Source of the DNA: a virus
Direction: 5' to 3' (one strand)
DNA length: 39,060 nucleotides
Virus record (IMG/VR): IMGVR_UViG_3300017963_000145
Location: 1-39,060 of that record
The first letter of the stretch is position 1. Every line of letters begins with the position of its first letter. The notes below the pieces were generated by a model. That model was not told where the DNA came from. It saw nothing but the letters and a program-made list of their open reading frames with translations, and ran no database searches. Shown here one piece after another: positions 14,018 to 20,052 of this stretch. The position numbers and the translations under genes are program-made.

Positions 14018-14209
14018 ATGAAACTTAAAGACTACCTAAAAAAACACGGCATGAGCCGCACCAAGTTCGCAGAGAAAATAGGAATGAATCGACTTTCCAT
14101 GGGACGATATATTAGCGGAAAACATAAAATCCCTTATGTTGTAATGTTAGCTATTGAATACGTAACGGCAGGAGAGGTTAAACGTGAAGACTGGGATATT
14201 AAAACATAA
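14018..14209 (+). CDS. Cro-like XRE-family regulator (63 aa)
   Basis: The 63-residue protein is almost entirely one helix-turn-helix: 'MKLKDYLKKHGMSRTKFAEK', then 'IGMNRLSMGRYISGKHKIP'. The recognition helix lies around 'NRLSMGRYISGK', the XRE/Cro pattern. There is no dimerisation or cleavage domain, so it is Cro-sized and not a CI repressor. The putative -10 is only about 18 bases before the ATG and no ribosome binding site is visible, so the mRNA may be nearly leaderless. Two operator-like dyads lie directly upstream, and a third lies before the terminase genes. No integrase or CI partner is present. Confidence 0.8.
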   Translation: MKLKDYLKKHGMSRTKFAEKIGMNRLSMGRYISGKHKIPYVVMLAIEYVTAGEVKREDWDIKT

Positions 14210-14501
14210 GTTTAAAGCAAAGAAAATAGAACTAGATGGTATTAATTTTAGTTCAAAGCTCGAGGGCAGATGGTATTCTATTATAAAAGAAATGAAAGAA
14301 TCAGGGGAATTACTCTTTTTCTTAAGACAAGTGCCATTTCACCTTCCAGGAAATGTGGTTTATAGGGCTGATTTTATGCTTTTTTATACAGATGGTAATA
14401 CAGAAATATGGGAATGCAAAGGTTTTGAAACTCCTGAATGGAGAATAAAGAAGCAATTAGTTGAATCTTTATATCCAGTAGAAATAAAAGTTGTAAAATG
14501 A
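14184..14501 (+). CDS. DUF1064-family nuclease-like protein (105 aa)
   Basis: The protein matches the DUF1064 pattern of small phage proteins with a PD-(D/E)xK-like fold. It has 'KFKAKKIELDGINFSSKLEG', 'FFLRQVPFHLP', 'VVYRADFMLFYTDGNTEIWE' and 'CKGFETPEWRIKKQLVES'. The acidic residue in 'YRADF' and the E-x-K-like 'EIWECKGF' are the candidate active-site positions. A Holliday-junction resolvase or VSR-like nuclease role has been suggested for this family. The start is GTG 14184 with AGGAGAGG just upstream, inside the Cro-like gene, so the two are coupled by a 26-base overlap. Confidence 0.8.
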   Translation: MKTGILKHKFKAKKIELDGINFSSKLEGRWYSIIKEMKESGELLFFLRQVPFHLPGNVVYRADFMLFYTDGNTEIWECKGFETPEWRIKKQLVESLYPVEIKVVK

Positions 14502-14629
14502 AAGTATATACATACAGGTATGCATGCCCAAAATGCTTAAGAACATTTATATCAGATGAATATCATGAGGACTGGATTTGTTTTAAGTGTGGTGAATTAT
14601 TAATAGTCATACCAAAAAGGATTTATTAA
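14498..14629 (+). CDS. Zinc-ribbon peptide (43 aa)
   Basis: The gene starts with an ATGA overlap with the DUF1064 gene and ends one base before the next ATG. The 43-residue product has two Cys pairs, 'YACPKCLRTF' and 'WICFKCGELL', a minimal zinc ribbon. Such peptides in phage accessory regions often bind nucleic acid or host polymerase, but no target is evident. Confidence 0.75.
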   Translation: MKVYTYRYACPKCLRTFISDEYHEDWICFKCGELLIVIPKRIY

Positions 14630-14815
14630 ATGATTGAATCAAGTTATATATGCAGAGACTGTGCTATAAAAAATGGTGCAGAACCAGTAATAGGACATTG
14701 CTTCACTGCTCACTCAGATAAATGTCCTCATTGCAACAAAACAAAAAGTCTAGCTCACACTAGCGATTGGAATTGGCCTAACAATAAGAAACTAGAAAAA
14801 AACAGGGAGTTTTGA
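14630..14815 (+). CDS. Small zinc-binding protein (61 aa)
   Basis: The 61-residue protein has 'YICRDCAIKNGAEP' and 'DKCPHCNKTKSLAHTSDW', two Cys pairs plus His residues that suit a single zinc site. The Trp-rich segment 'SDWNWPNN' follows. This type of short zinc protein is common in phage early regions and uncharacterised. It directly follows the 43-residue zinc peptide with no gap and abuts the next gene (TGA then ATG), so the group is one operon behind the Cro-like gene. Confidence 0.75.
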   Translation: MIESSYICRDCAIKNGAEPVIGHCFTAHSDKCPHCNKTKSLAHTSDWNWPNNKKLEKNREF

Positions 14816-15001
14816 ATGATAAAACTAAAGATAAGAATAAAAGCAGAAGCAACTACTTTTACTCACATAGAATTTCTGCCTGAAGAATATTGTATTTCCA
14901 AAAACAACAAGGATCTTCAGCATTTAGTTGATAAAGCTTGTCATGATTCTCATTTAGAAAATATTGAAGACGTAAAACTAACAGCAACATTTGAATGGTA
15001 A
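14816..15001 (+). CDS. Hypothetical protein (61 aa)
   Basis: This 61-residue protein is not recognised. It begins with a basic beta-strand ('MIKLKIRIKAEATTFTHIEF') and ends with another ('IEDVKLTATFEW') around a helical centre ('LQHLVDKACHDSHLENIED'), so it may form a small alpha/beta domain. An AGGGAG ribosome binding site lies inside the end of the previous gene. A terminator follows about 35 bases after its stop. Confidence 0.65.
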   Translation: MIKLKIRIKAEATTFTHIEFLPEEYCISKNNKDLQHLVDKACHDSHLENIEDVKLTATFEW

Positions 15002-15069
15002 CTATAGAAATAATAATTACCATTTTATTTATTGTAGTTGTAACTAAAGTAGTTTCTAAACTCCAATAG
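14995..15069 (+). CDS. Possible 24-residue hydrophobic peptide
   Basis: ATG 14995 overlaps the end of the previous gene in another frame and encodes 'MVTIEIIITILFIVVVTKVV' plus four residues. It is almost wholly a membrane segment and runs into the stem of the terminator. Its hydrophobicity is unusual for random sequence, but there is no clear ribosome binding site. Confidence 0.35.
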   Translation: MVTIEIIITILFIVVVTKVVSKLQ

Positions 15070-15085
15070 TTACAACCTTTTTTTT
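15037..15085 (+). terminator. Terminator of the Cro-like operon
   Basis: GTTGTAAC (15037-15044) pairs with GTTACAAC (15069-15076). A second small stem (AGTTT/AAACT, 15051-15062) lies in the loop, and a T8 run follows. It ends the operon that starts at 14018 and faces the convergent gene at 15088. Confidence 0.7.
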
Positions 15086-15087
15086 AT

Positions 15088-15636
15088 TTAAAATGACCAA
15101 CAATATTTACATTTAATACCGACTGCGTTTATAAAAACTCCATCAAAATATAAATAATTAGGGTATTTGATTTCCAACTGAGTGAAGCACTTCTTTCCAT
15201 TAGCTCTTTTCCACTCATAACCTAATACATATTGTAATCCGAACGCACCGTAATTAATTTTGTCTTTTCTAGCATAGGAAGTCCTAACTCCTAGACCTTG
15301 GTATATCTTCTTATGATATTTTAGAATGCTAGCTTGGCCTTCTAATCCCCATATGCCGTATGCCATAGTTGCGCCAATACTGCCATCCAATGCTATATTT
15401 TCCTCTCTGAATCTATAACCTATATCTAAGCCAGGCATTGGAAGAGGTAATGGGAGGACATGTACCCCTGCATAAGCGTATGAGTTATTATTATAACATC
15501 TACTTACACTTCTATTTATTGGTAGTTCATCTGCTCTTTTAGGCAACTTAAACATTGGACGATTTAGCGTTTCGCTATCAGCAAATAGGCCAAAACTCAT
15601 AACAACGGCACTAATGCCGATCAATATCTTTTTCAT
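15088..15636 (-). CDS. Secreted barrel-like outer-membrane protein (182 aa)
   Basis: Residues 1-20 ('MKKILIGISAVVMSFGLFAD') form a clear Sec signal peptide. The mature part has 'GVHVLPLPLPMPGLDIGYRF', 'LDGSIGATMAYGIWGLEGQA', 'LGVRTSYARK' and 'LQYVLGYEWKRANGKKCFTQ'. These are alternating strands with aromatic girdle residues, and the C-terminus is Phe, as in many outer-membrane barrels. From memory it resembles small barrel-like families repeated in environmental Chlamydiae. Inside a phage genome it is a cargo gene: possible roles are superinfection exclusion, receptor masking or altered host surface. It has its own promoter and sits alone between two plus-strand operons. Confidence 0.7.
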   Translation of the reverse strand: MKKILIGISAVVMSFGLFADSETLNRPMFKLPKRADELPINRSVSRCYNNNSYAYAGVHVLPLPLPMPGLDIGYRFREENIALDGSIGATMAYGIWGLEGQASILKYHKKIYQGLGVRTSYARKDKINYGAFGLQYVLGYEWKRANGKKCFTQLEIKYPNYLYFDGVFINAVGIKCKYCWSF

Positions 15637-15662
15637 ATATTCTCCTTAATTTCTACATCTCA

Positions 15663-15690
15663 AGCATACCAGGTTTAGTTTTTTTTGCAA
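15663..15690 (-). promoter_or_regulatory. Promoter of the barrel-like gene
   Basis: TTGCAA (15685-15690, its own complement), 16 bases, then TATGCT on the minus strand. It shares the same -35 hexamer with the divergent promoter to its right. An AAGGAG site precedes the ATG. Confidence 0.5.
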
Positions 15691-15713
15691 TAATATAATT
15701 TATGTAGTACAAT
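15685..15713 (+). promoter_or_regulatory. Promoter of the HAD phosphatase gene
   Basis: TTGCAA (15685-15690), 17 bases, TACAAT (15708-15713): near-consensus sigma-70 spacing and sequence. The expected start of transcription is about 20 bases before the ATG at 15740. Confidence 0.65.
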
Positions 15714-15739
15714 TAACCAGAATATAAGGAGACTAAAAT

Positions 15740-16267
15740 ATGATATGTCCAGACTGTAAAGCCGAAGTATGTTTTGAATGCGGTTATTGCGATTGTAAGA
15801 AAACACCCGCTGTAATAGTAGATATAGATGGAACTCTTGCTAATATTGATCACAGGAGGCATCTAGTAGAAAAAGATAAAAAAGAGTGGGAAAAATTTAA
15901 ACAAGAAATAATTAATGACAGACCCAATCAATGGTGTAGAATATTATGCTGTTGCATAAGTGCGCCTCCAATCGCCACATATGACCCAATTCATATATTA
16001 TTTGTTACAGGTAGAGAAAAAAAATACAAACCGATTACTGAACTTCAAATCAAAGATTGGATTGATCCTGATTATTACTGTTTATTCACTAGAAAAGACA
16101 ATGACTTTAGACAAGACACTGAAATAAAAAGAGAAATTTATCAAGAAAAGATAAAGGATAGGTATAACATTATATTTGCCATAGACGACAATGCAGAAAT
16201 TGTTGAGTTATGGAGGTCACTTGGCATAGCCACGCTAGATTGCGCAGGATATAAAAGAAATAGTTAA
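15740..16267 (+). CDS. HAD-family polynucleotide 3'-phosphatase-like protein (175 aa)
   Basis: Residues 3-19 form a Cys-rich zinc knuckle ('CPDCKAEVCFECGYCDC'). Then comes a HAD phosphatase with motif I 'VDIDGTLANIDHRRH' (D28 and D30), motif II 'ILFVTGRE', and motif IV 'FAIDDNAEIVELWRSLGI'. The order and the 'DIDGTLAN-DHRR' wording match the 3'-phosphatase domain of T4 polynucleotide kinase. The kinase half is absent, so it would clean up 3' phosphates on nicked DNA or RNA without the 5'-kinase step. The N-terminal zinc module is unusual and may bind nucleic acid. Ribosome binding site: AAGGAG. Confidence 0.8.
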   Translation: MICPDCKAEVCFECGYCDCKKTPAVIVDIDGTLANIDHRRHLVEKDKKEWEKFKQEIINDRPNQWCRILCCCISAPPIATYDPIHILFVTGREKKYKPITELQIKDWIDPDYYCLFTRKDNDFRQDTEIKREIYQEKIKDRYNIIFAIDDNAEIVELWRSLGIATLDCAGYKRNS

Positions 16268-16292
16268 AAATTATTTAATTAAAATATATGAT
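16264..16292 (+). promoter_or_regulatory. Promoter of the packaging genes
   Basis: TTAAAA (16264-16269), 17 bases, TATGAT (16287-16292). The predicted start of transcription falls inside an operator-like sequence at 16294-16309, so the promoter may be repressed by the Cro-like protein. Confidence 0.5.
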
Positions 16293-16293
16293 T

Positions 16294-16309
16294 GGTTAAC
16301 ATGTAATCA
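16294..16309. promoter_or_regulatory. Third operator-like site, before terminase
   Basis: GGTTAACATGTAATCA matches operator 1 at 12 of 16 positions, including the GTTAACAT core and the ATCA end. It also has TGATT/AATCA arms (16289-16309). It covers the expected transcription start of the packaging operon. Confidence 0.5.
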
Positions 16310-16330
16310 AAGAAGGAAAGGAGGCATCTT

Positions 16331-16756
16331 ATCGCAGCGGCTAAAGGCAACGACTATACGTTAAAAAGAAAAGTCAGTCCTCAATACACAAAAAAACAAA
16401 TAGATAAACTTGCAGAAGATTTATTGGATTATGCTGAAAATTCCAAATCCATTCACTTAGCTCCTTGGTGTCGCAAGAAAAAAAAATCCATGTCATGGCT
16501 GAACGAATTGACAAAAACTCACGTTGAGATGAAAGCGGCTCACAAGCATGCCAAAGAGCTTTTATCAGCAAAGGTGCTTAATTCTAGCTTCTATGGAGAA
16601 GGCAACGCAACGGTTGGAATGACGTACCTTCCAGTCTATGATGAAGACTTCAAAGCGCTACTAAAATGGAAGGCAGAGATCCAAAAAGAACAGCCGAAAG
16701 AGCCTGAAAACAAGTGCGCATTCAACGACTGGAAGAATAAGCAGAAAGATAAGTAA
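16331..16756 (+). CDS. Terminase small subunit, probable ATC start (141 aa)
   Basis: The frame reads 'AAAKGNDYTLKRKVSPQYTK' before the first ATG (16424), and that stretch looks like a proper TerS N-terminus. A perfect AAAGGAGG ends at 16324, six bases before ATC 16331, and no ATG/GTG/TTG exists in frame upstream of 16421. I therefore take ATC as the start, a rare codon like AUU of infC. The sequence 'LAEDLLDYAENSKSIHLAPW' with 'MSWLNELTKTHVEMKAAHKH' fits a TerS DNA-binding domain, and the tail 'LLKWKAEIQKEQ' fits oligomerisation. It would select viral DNA and stimulate TerL. The gene lies two ORFs before TerL. Confidence 0.65.
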   Translation: MAAAKGNDYTLKRKVSPQYTKKQIDKLAEDLLDYAENSKSIHLAPWCRKKKKSMSWLNELTKTHVEMKAAHKHAKELLSAKVLNSSFYGEGNATVGMTYLPVYDEDFKALLKWKAEIQKEQPKEPENKCAFNDWKNKQKDK

Positions 16757-16814
16757 ATGACAATATAAAAGCTATCGGGTAACATTTCTTTATATTAAAC
16801 AACTACACATTGGT

Positions 16815-17093
16815 ATGAAAATGGAATGGATTCCAATATACACTCCAGAAGGAGAAGAAGACATTGTTCCTGACGAGGAGGATTATGATCTACTACTTTT
16901 TTTAGTAGATGAATGGCCTCATTTAGGATGGATATCCACAGCACATGAGTCCAAAGTTAGAAAATGGAACTGGTATTCTTTTTCAACACAAGAATCTCAC
17001 AAAACATTTGACGCTGACATTTCTACTGATATTGAATTAAGAGTTACACATTGGTGTAGAATTCCAAAAATACCTGATAATGATAAAAAATAA
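16815..17093 (+). CDS. DUF551-like small protein (92 aa)
   Basis: The 92-residue protein fits the DUF551 layout: 'EWIPIYTPEGEEDIVPDEED' at the start, a central strand region, and the closing 'RVTHWCRIPKIPD', which matches the family's 'VTHWMPLP-P' ending. The family is common in phages and has no known function. An insert 'YDLLLFLVDEWPHLGW' makes it slightly longer than usual. The stop codon directly abuts the TerL ATG. The ribosome binding site is weak. The ATG at 16821 is an alternative start. Confidence 0.65.
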   Translation: MKMEWIPIYTPEGEEDIVPDEEDYDLLLFLVDEWPHLGWISTAHESKVRKWNWYSFSTQESHKTFDADISTDIELRVTHWCRIPKIPDNDKK

Positions 17094-19310
17094 ATGCTAG
17101 ATCTCAGTCCTAAACAACAAATATCTCTTAATGAATCTAATGCACGTATAAATATATGGGAAGGAGCTGTTCGTTCAGGCAAATCATATTCTAGTCTAAT
17201 AAGATGGTTAGAATATATTCAAGAAGCTCCGCCTGGAAACTTAGTTATGGTTGGAAGAACAGCTACAACCATAAAGCATAACCTTGTAGATGAGATATGC
17301 AATCTTTTAGGAACAGACGCTAGGTATTATTCAGGAAAGAATGAACTGAACCTTTGGGGAAAGAGAATATATTTAGTAGGCGCTTCAGATGCGAGGAGTG
17401 AACAAAAGATACGGGGAGCTACTTTCTCTGGTGCTTACGTAGATGAGGCTACTCTTATACCAGAAGCTTTCTGGACTATGCTACTATCTAGGCTTTCAGT
17501 TCCCAATTCTAAGATATTCACCACAACAAACCCTGATTCACCTTTTCATTGGCTCAAAAAGAACTACATAGACAGGATAGATGAACTAGACATGAAGAGA
17601 TGGAAGTTTTATTTAGAAGACAACCCCTCTCTTTCTGAAGAATTTAAAATCTCCCTAAAACAAGAATACCGTGGATTATGGTATAGAAGGTATATAGACG
17701 GCGAATGGTGTCTCGCTGAAGGAACTATCTATGACTTCTTTGATGAGGCTATTCATTGCATAGACTTTCCTCCAGGACAAGGAAAAGAATATTATGTTGG
17801 GATAGACTATGGTACAACAAATCCGTGTGCTTTTGTTTTGTTAGGTTACAACCCAATGAATTATCCAAATATGTGGGTAGAAAAAGAGTATTACTATGAT
17901 AGCGCTAAGCACAGTAGGCAGAAAACAGATACAGAATACGCACAAGATCTAGCGAAGTTTATAGAAGGAATTCCAATATCTGGGATATATGTTGATCCAG
18001 CCGCTGCTTCTTTTAAATTAGAATGCAGTAGGCAAAGCATCCGTAACGTTTTTGATGCTAATAATGATGTGTTGGATGGAATAAGATTTGTAGCAGGTTT
18101 ATTTACTAACGGAACTCTTAAGATATGCAAAAGTTGTCGTAATTTAATAAGAGAGATGGGAGCCTATGTTTGGGATCCTAAAAGCAAAGATTTAGGGGTA
18201 GATAAACCATTAAAAGCTAATGATCATTGTTTTAGTGAAGGAACGCCAATTGCTACACATTTTGGCCAAAGACCAATCGAGCGAGTGATGATAGGAGATA
18301 TGGTTTTAACACCAATAGGTTATAAATATGTGATAGAAACTTTTGAAAATGAATCTGAAGTATATGAGTATGAGGTTTTAGGTCAAAAAATAAAATGTAC
18401 TCCAAATCACAAATTTTTCACAATTAATGGTTGGAAAGAAGCCCGAAGCTTGATACAATCAGATATGTTTCTAATCAAAACAACGGGTGAAACATGTCTG
18501 AGGAAATCATCATATTTAACGGAATCAAGTACAGACGGTACTTATCCTCCAAGAATCTTTCCGATAGAAGATATTTCAGAGCACATAAAGCAGATTGCCT
18601 TAAAGGATGCGGCTATCTCCATCGAGATGTATGGAAATTCTATCATGGAGAAATACCCACAGGATGTCATATTCATCACATCGATGGAAATACCGCGAAC
18701 AATGACATTAGCAACCTCAAGCATATATCAGCTAGCGAGCACTTATCCAAACATATGGCAAATCGTTCAAAAGAACAAATTGAAGCTGCAAGAGTTCATT
18801 GCGAAGAAATTAGACCGCTTACAAAAAAATGGCACAGATCAGAAGAAGGAAGAGAATGGCATAAAGAACACGGAATTAAAGCATATAAAAAAAGAAAACC
18901 AAAGAAATATAAATGTAAGCAATGCAATAAAGAATTCAAATCAACAAAATACACAAACACAAAATTTTGTTCAAATAACTGTAAATCACAATGGCGTAGA
19001 GACAATAAAATTGATGATGAGACAAGAATATGTCCGATATGTAGTAAAGAATATAGAATTAATAAATACTCAAAAGCAAAAACATGTTCAAAGAGTTGCG
19101 GAATCATTCATAGGAAAACAAAAAGTTTATAATCTGCACGTTGAAGATATGAATGTATATTATGCTAATGACATTTTAGTTTTAAACTGCAACGATAGTT
19201 TACGCTATTGCCTCCACACAGTATTTGGGCAAACATTAGGAAATCAAGATAGAATGACAAAAGAAAAGCTTGACTCTTTAAAGCGAAAAGTTCAATCTGA
19301 ATGGTATTAG
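17094..19310 (+). CDS. Terminase large subunit interrupted by an intein (738 aa; 418 aa spliced)
   Basis: The precursor has 738 residues. The ATPase domain shows Walker A 'EGAVRSGKS' (residues 23-31) and Walker B 'GAYVDEAT' (around 113-120). The nuclease domain has D in 'VGIDYGTTNP' (around 237) and D in 'YVDPAAAS' (around 300). The third acidic motif, canonically 'NDH..D.LRY', is split by an intein between 'KANDH' and 'CNDSLRY'. Splicing restores it and gives 418 residues, a normal TerL length. The enzyme translocates DNA into the prohead and cuts it at headful or site-specific ends. The start directly follows the previous stop. Without splicing the nuclease centre would be broken, so production of active terminase depends on the intein. 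Confidence 0.92.
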   Translation: MLDLSPKQQISLNESNARINIWEGAVRSGKSYSSLIRWLEYIQEAPPGNLVMVGRTATTIKHNLVDEICNLLGTDARYYSGKNELNLWGKRIYLVGASDARSEQKIRGATFSGAYVDEATLIPEAFWTMLLSRLSVPNSKIFTTTNPDSPFHWLKKNYIDRIDELDMKRWKFYLEDNPSLSEEFKISLKQEYRGLWYRRYIDGEWCLAEGTIYDFFDEAIHCIDFPPGQGKEYYVGIDYGTTNPCAFVLLGYNPMNYPNMWVEKEYYYDSAKHSRQKTDTEYAQDLAKFIEGIPISGIYVDPAAASFKLECSRQSIRNVFDANNDVLDGIRFVAGLFTNGTLKICKSCRNLIREMGAYVWDPKSKDLGVDKPLKANDHCFSEGTPIATHFGQRPIERVMIGDMVLTPIGYKYVIETFENESEVYEYEVLGQKIKCTPNHKFFTINGWKEARSLIQSDMFLIKTTGETCLRKSSYLTESSTDGTYPPRIFPIEDISEHIKQIALKDAAISIEMYGNSIMEKYPQDVIFITSMEIPRTMTLATSSIYQLASTYPNIWQIVQKNKLKLQEFIAKKLDRLQKNGTDQKKEENGIKNTELKHIKKENQRNINVSNAIKNSNQQNTQTQNFVQITVNHNGVETIKLMMRQEYVRYVVKNIELINTQKQKHVQRVAESFIGKQKVYNLHVEDMNVYYANDILVLNCNDSLRYCLHTVFGQTLGNQDRMTKEKLDSLKRKVQSEWY
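18228..19187 (+). mobile_element. Intein in the TerL nuclease motif (320 aa)
   Basis: The intein runs from Cys1 ('CFSEGTPIATHFGQRPIERV', block A with 'IGDMVLTP') through block B ('CTPNHKFFTINGWKEA', with the TxxH pattern) to blocks F/G ('VYNLHVEDMNVYYANDILVL' then Asn). Cys is the +1 residue. The penultimate residue is Leu where most inteins have His, and block F has Asn/Val where His is common. The splice may thus depend on other residues or be slow. Between blocks B and F, some 210 residues in this frame are low-complexity Asn/Gln/Lys sequence. They are the shadow of an HNH gene encoded in another frame. No endonuclease domain exists in the intein's own frame. Confidence 0.88.
18494..19132 (+). 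CDS. HNH homing endonuclease nested out of frame in the intein (212 aa)
   Basis: This complete gene lies wholly inside the intein but in a different reading frame (ATG 18494, TAA 19130). A TGA sits two codons upstream in its frame, so it must initiate on its own. GGGTGA a few bases before the ATG is a weak ribosome binding site. The product has the HNH core 'CHIHHIDGNTANNDISNLKH' (residues 58-77), preceded by 'CGYLHRDVWKFYHGEIP'. Two zinc-finger-like Cys modules follow: 'YKCKQCNKEFKS'...'FCSNNCKSQW' and 'RICPICSKEYRI'...'TCSKSCGIIH'. This is a complete free-standing HNH design. It presumably cuts intein-less TerL genes and drives homing of the intein. Confidence 0.85.
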   Translation: MSEEIIIFNGIKYRRYLSSKNLSDRRYFRAHKADCLKGCGYLHRDVWKFYHGEIPTGCHIHHIDGNTANNDISNLKHISASEHLSKHMANRSKEQIEAARVHCEEIRPLTKKWHRSEEGREWHKEHGIKAYKKRKPKKYKCKQCNKEFKSTKYTNTKFCSNNCKSQWRRDNKIDDETRICPICSKEYRINKYSKAKTCSKSCGIIHRKTKSL

Positions 19311-19325
19311 ATTAAGGAAAAAGCC

Positions 19326-19445
19326 ATGGGAACAAAAAAAATAAAGCACGATATTTTCCAAGCATTTATGATTTATTATCATATATTTGCTTATATATTT
19401 ACCGCTGGAGTTTTAATATGGCTTTCAATAAAGTCTTACTTCTAG
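19326..19445 (+). CDS. Small membrane peptide after terminase (39 aa)
   Basis: ATG 19326 follows AAGGAAAAAGCC just after the TerL stop. The 39-residue product is basic at the N-terminus ('MGTKKIKHDIFQAFMIYYHI') and then has a membrane segment ('FAYIFTAGVLIWLSI'). The end overlaps the next gene by 28 bases. A holin-like or membrane accessory role is possible, but no family is recognised. Confidence 0.55.
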   Translation: MGTKKIKHDIFQAFMIYYHIFAYIFTAGVLIWLSIKSYF

Positions 19446-19747
19446 CTGGTATTTGGGGAATGAGTATGTCCTCCCCTATCGATGTAAAAAAAGAAGACAC
19501 CAAAACAAATCCAAAACAAATACTTGAGGAAACTAAAATGAAGTCGAAGCTCAGAAAGTCCCTAACATCTGCATTATTTTTAACGGCAACAACATTTCCA
19601 TTAAACATGTTTGCATCGTGGATAAGTATCACACCTCACCCAATAGATATTCACATAATAACGCCTGATGAGTATGAAGATGTATTTGAACCAGAATCTG
19701 ATAAGTCATTGAGAGAGATGCGTAGAAATAATAATGAGGAGGATTAA
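19418..19747 (+). CDS. Hypothetical exported protein with possible second start (109 or 70 aa)
   Basis: From ATG 19418 (GGAG seven bases upstream) the 109-residue product begins 'MAFNKVLLLAGIWGMSMSSP'. An internal ATG at 19538 has its own GAGGA site eight bases upstream. It opens with 'MKSKLRKSLTSALFLTATTF' followed by 'PLNMFASW', a convincing signal peptide. The tail is acidic ('ITPDEYEDVFEPESDKSLRE'). Either two proteins are made from one frame, or the true gene is the shorter one. The position after TerL and the exported C-terminal part leave room for a lysis or host-surface role, but nothing specific can be named. Confidence 0.55.
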   Translation: MAFNKVLLLAGIWGMSMSSPIDVKKEDTKTNPKQILEETKMKSKLRKSLTSALFLTATTFPLNMFASWISITPHPIDIHIITPDEYEDVFEPESDKSLREMRRNNNEED

Positions 19748-19759
19748 GGTGGATGTACA

Positions 19760-19846
19760 ATGGCCGTATCATTGCAAAAGTGGCCGTATTGTAATAAAAT
19801 TTATGTTTGGAGAAGAAGATATGATGGAAAAACGGTACAAAAATGA
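19760..19846 (+). CDS. Possible 28-residue basic peptide
   Basis: ATG 19760 has AGGTGG seven bases upstream. The frame ends TGA in an ATGA overlap with the next gene's start. The product 'MAVSLQKWPYCNKIYVWRRR' plus eight residues is basic and Trp-rich. Coupling on its 3' side favours translation, but its size leaves doubt. Confidence 0.4.
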   Translation: MAVSLQKWPYCNKIYVWRRRYDGKTVQK

Positions 19847-20046
19847 GCCTTAACACACAACTTAACCTATTTGAAAACACAGAAGATCCTCTATGGCTAG
19901 AATATAGAAACCTAGAAAACAAACAAGATAAGCTTAGAAGGGGCATCTTCCAAAGGCATAATGCTATCTTAAAAATAGTTGTCTCACTCCAAGAAGAGAT
20001 TGTCTCCCTTAGGGAAGAATTAAATGAATACAAACAATCCAAATAA
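19843..20046 (+). CDS. Small coiled-coil protein before the portal gene (67 aa)
   Basis: The 67-residue protein is helical: 'LWLEYRNLENKQDKLRRGIF', 'QRHNAILKIVVSLQEEIVSL' and 'REELNEYKQ' give a heptad pattern over most of its length. I recall similar short helical proteins between terminase and portal genes in other podovirus-like phages, with unknown function. Oligomerisation, or binding to terminase or portal, would fit. Its start overlaps the stop of the 28-residue frame upstream. The long minus-strand frame across the same bases is a shadow. Confidence 0.65.
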   Translation: MSLNTQLNLFENTEDPLWLEYRNLENKQDKLRRGIFQRHNAILKIVVSLQEEIVSLREELNEYKQSK

Positions 20047-20052
20047 ATATAA

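Noticed and set aside
19629-20042. Minus-strand frame of 137 codons
   Set aside because: It lies antisense to two plus-strand genes with good start signals, and its Ser/Leu/Phe-rich product has no coherent domain or ribosome binding site.
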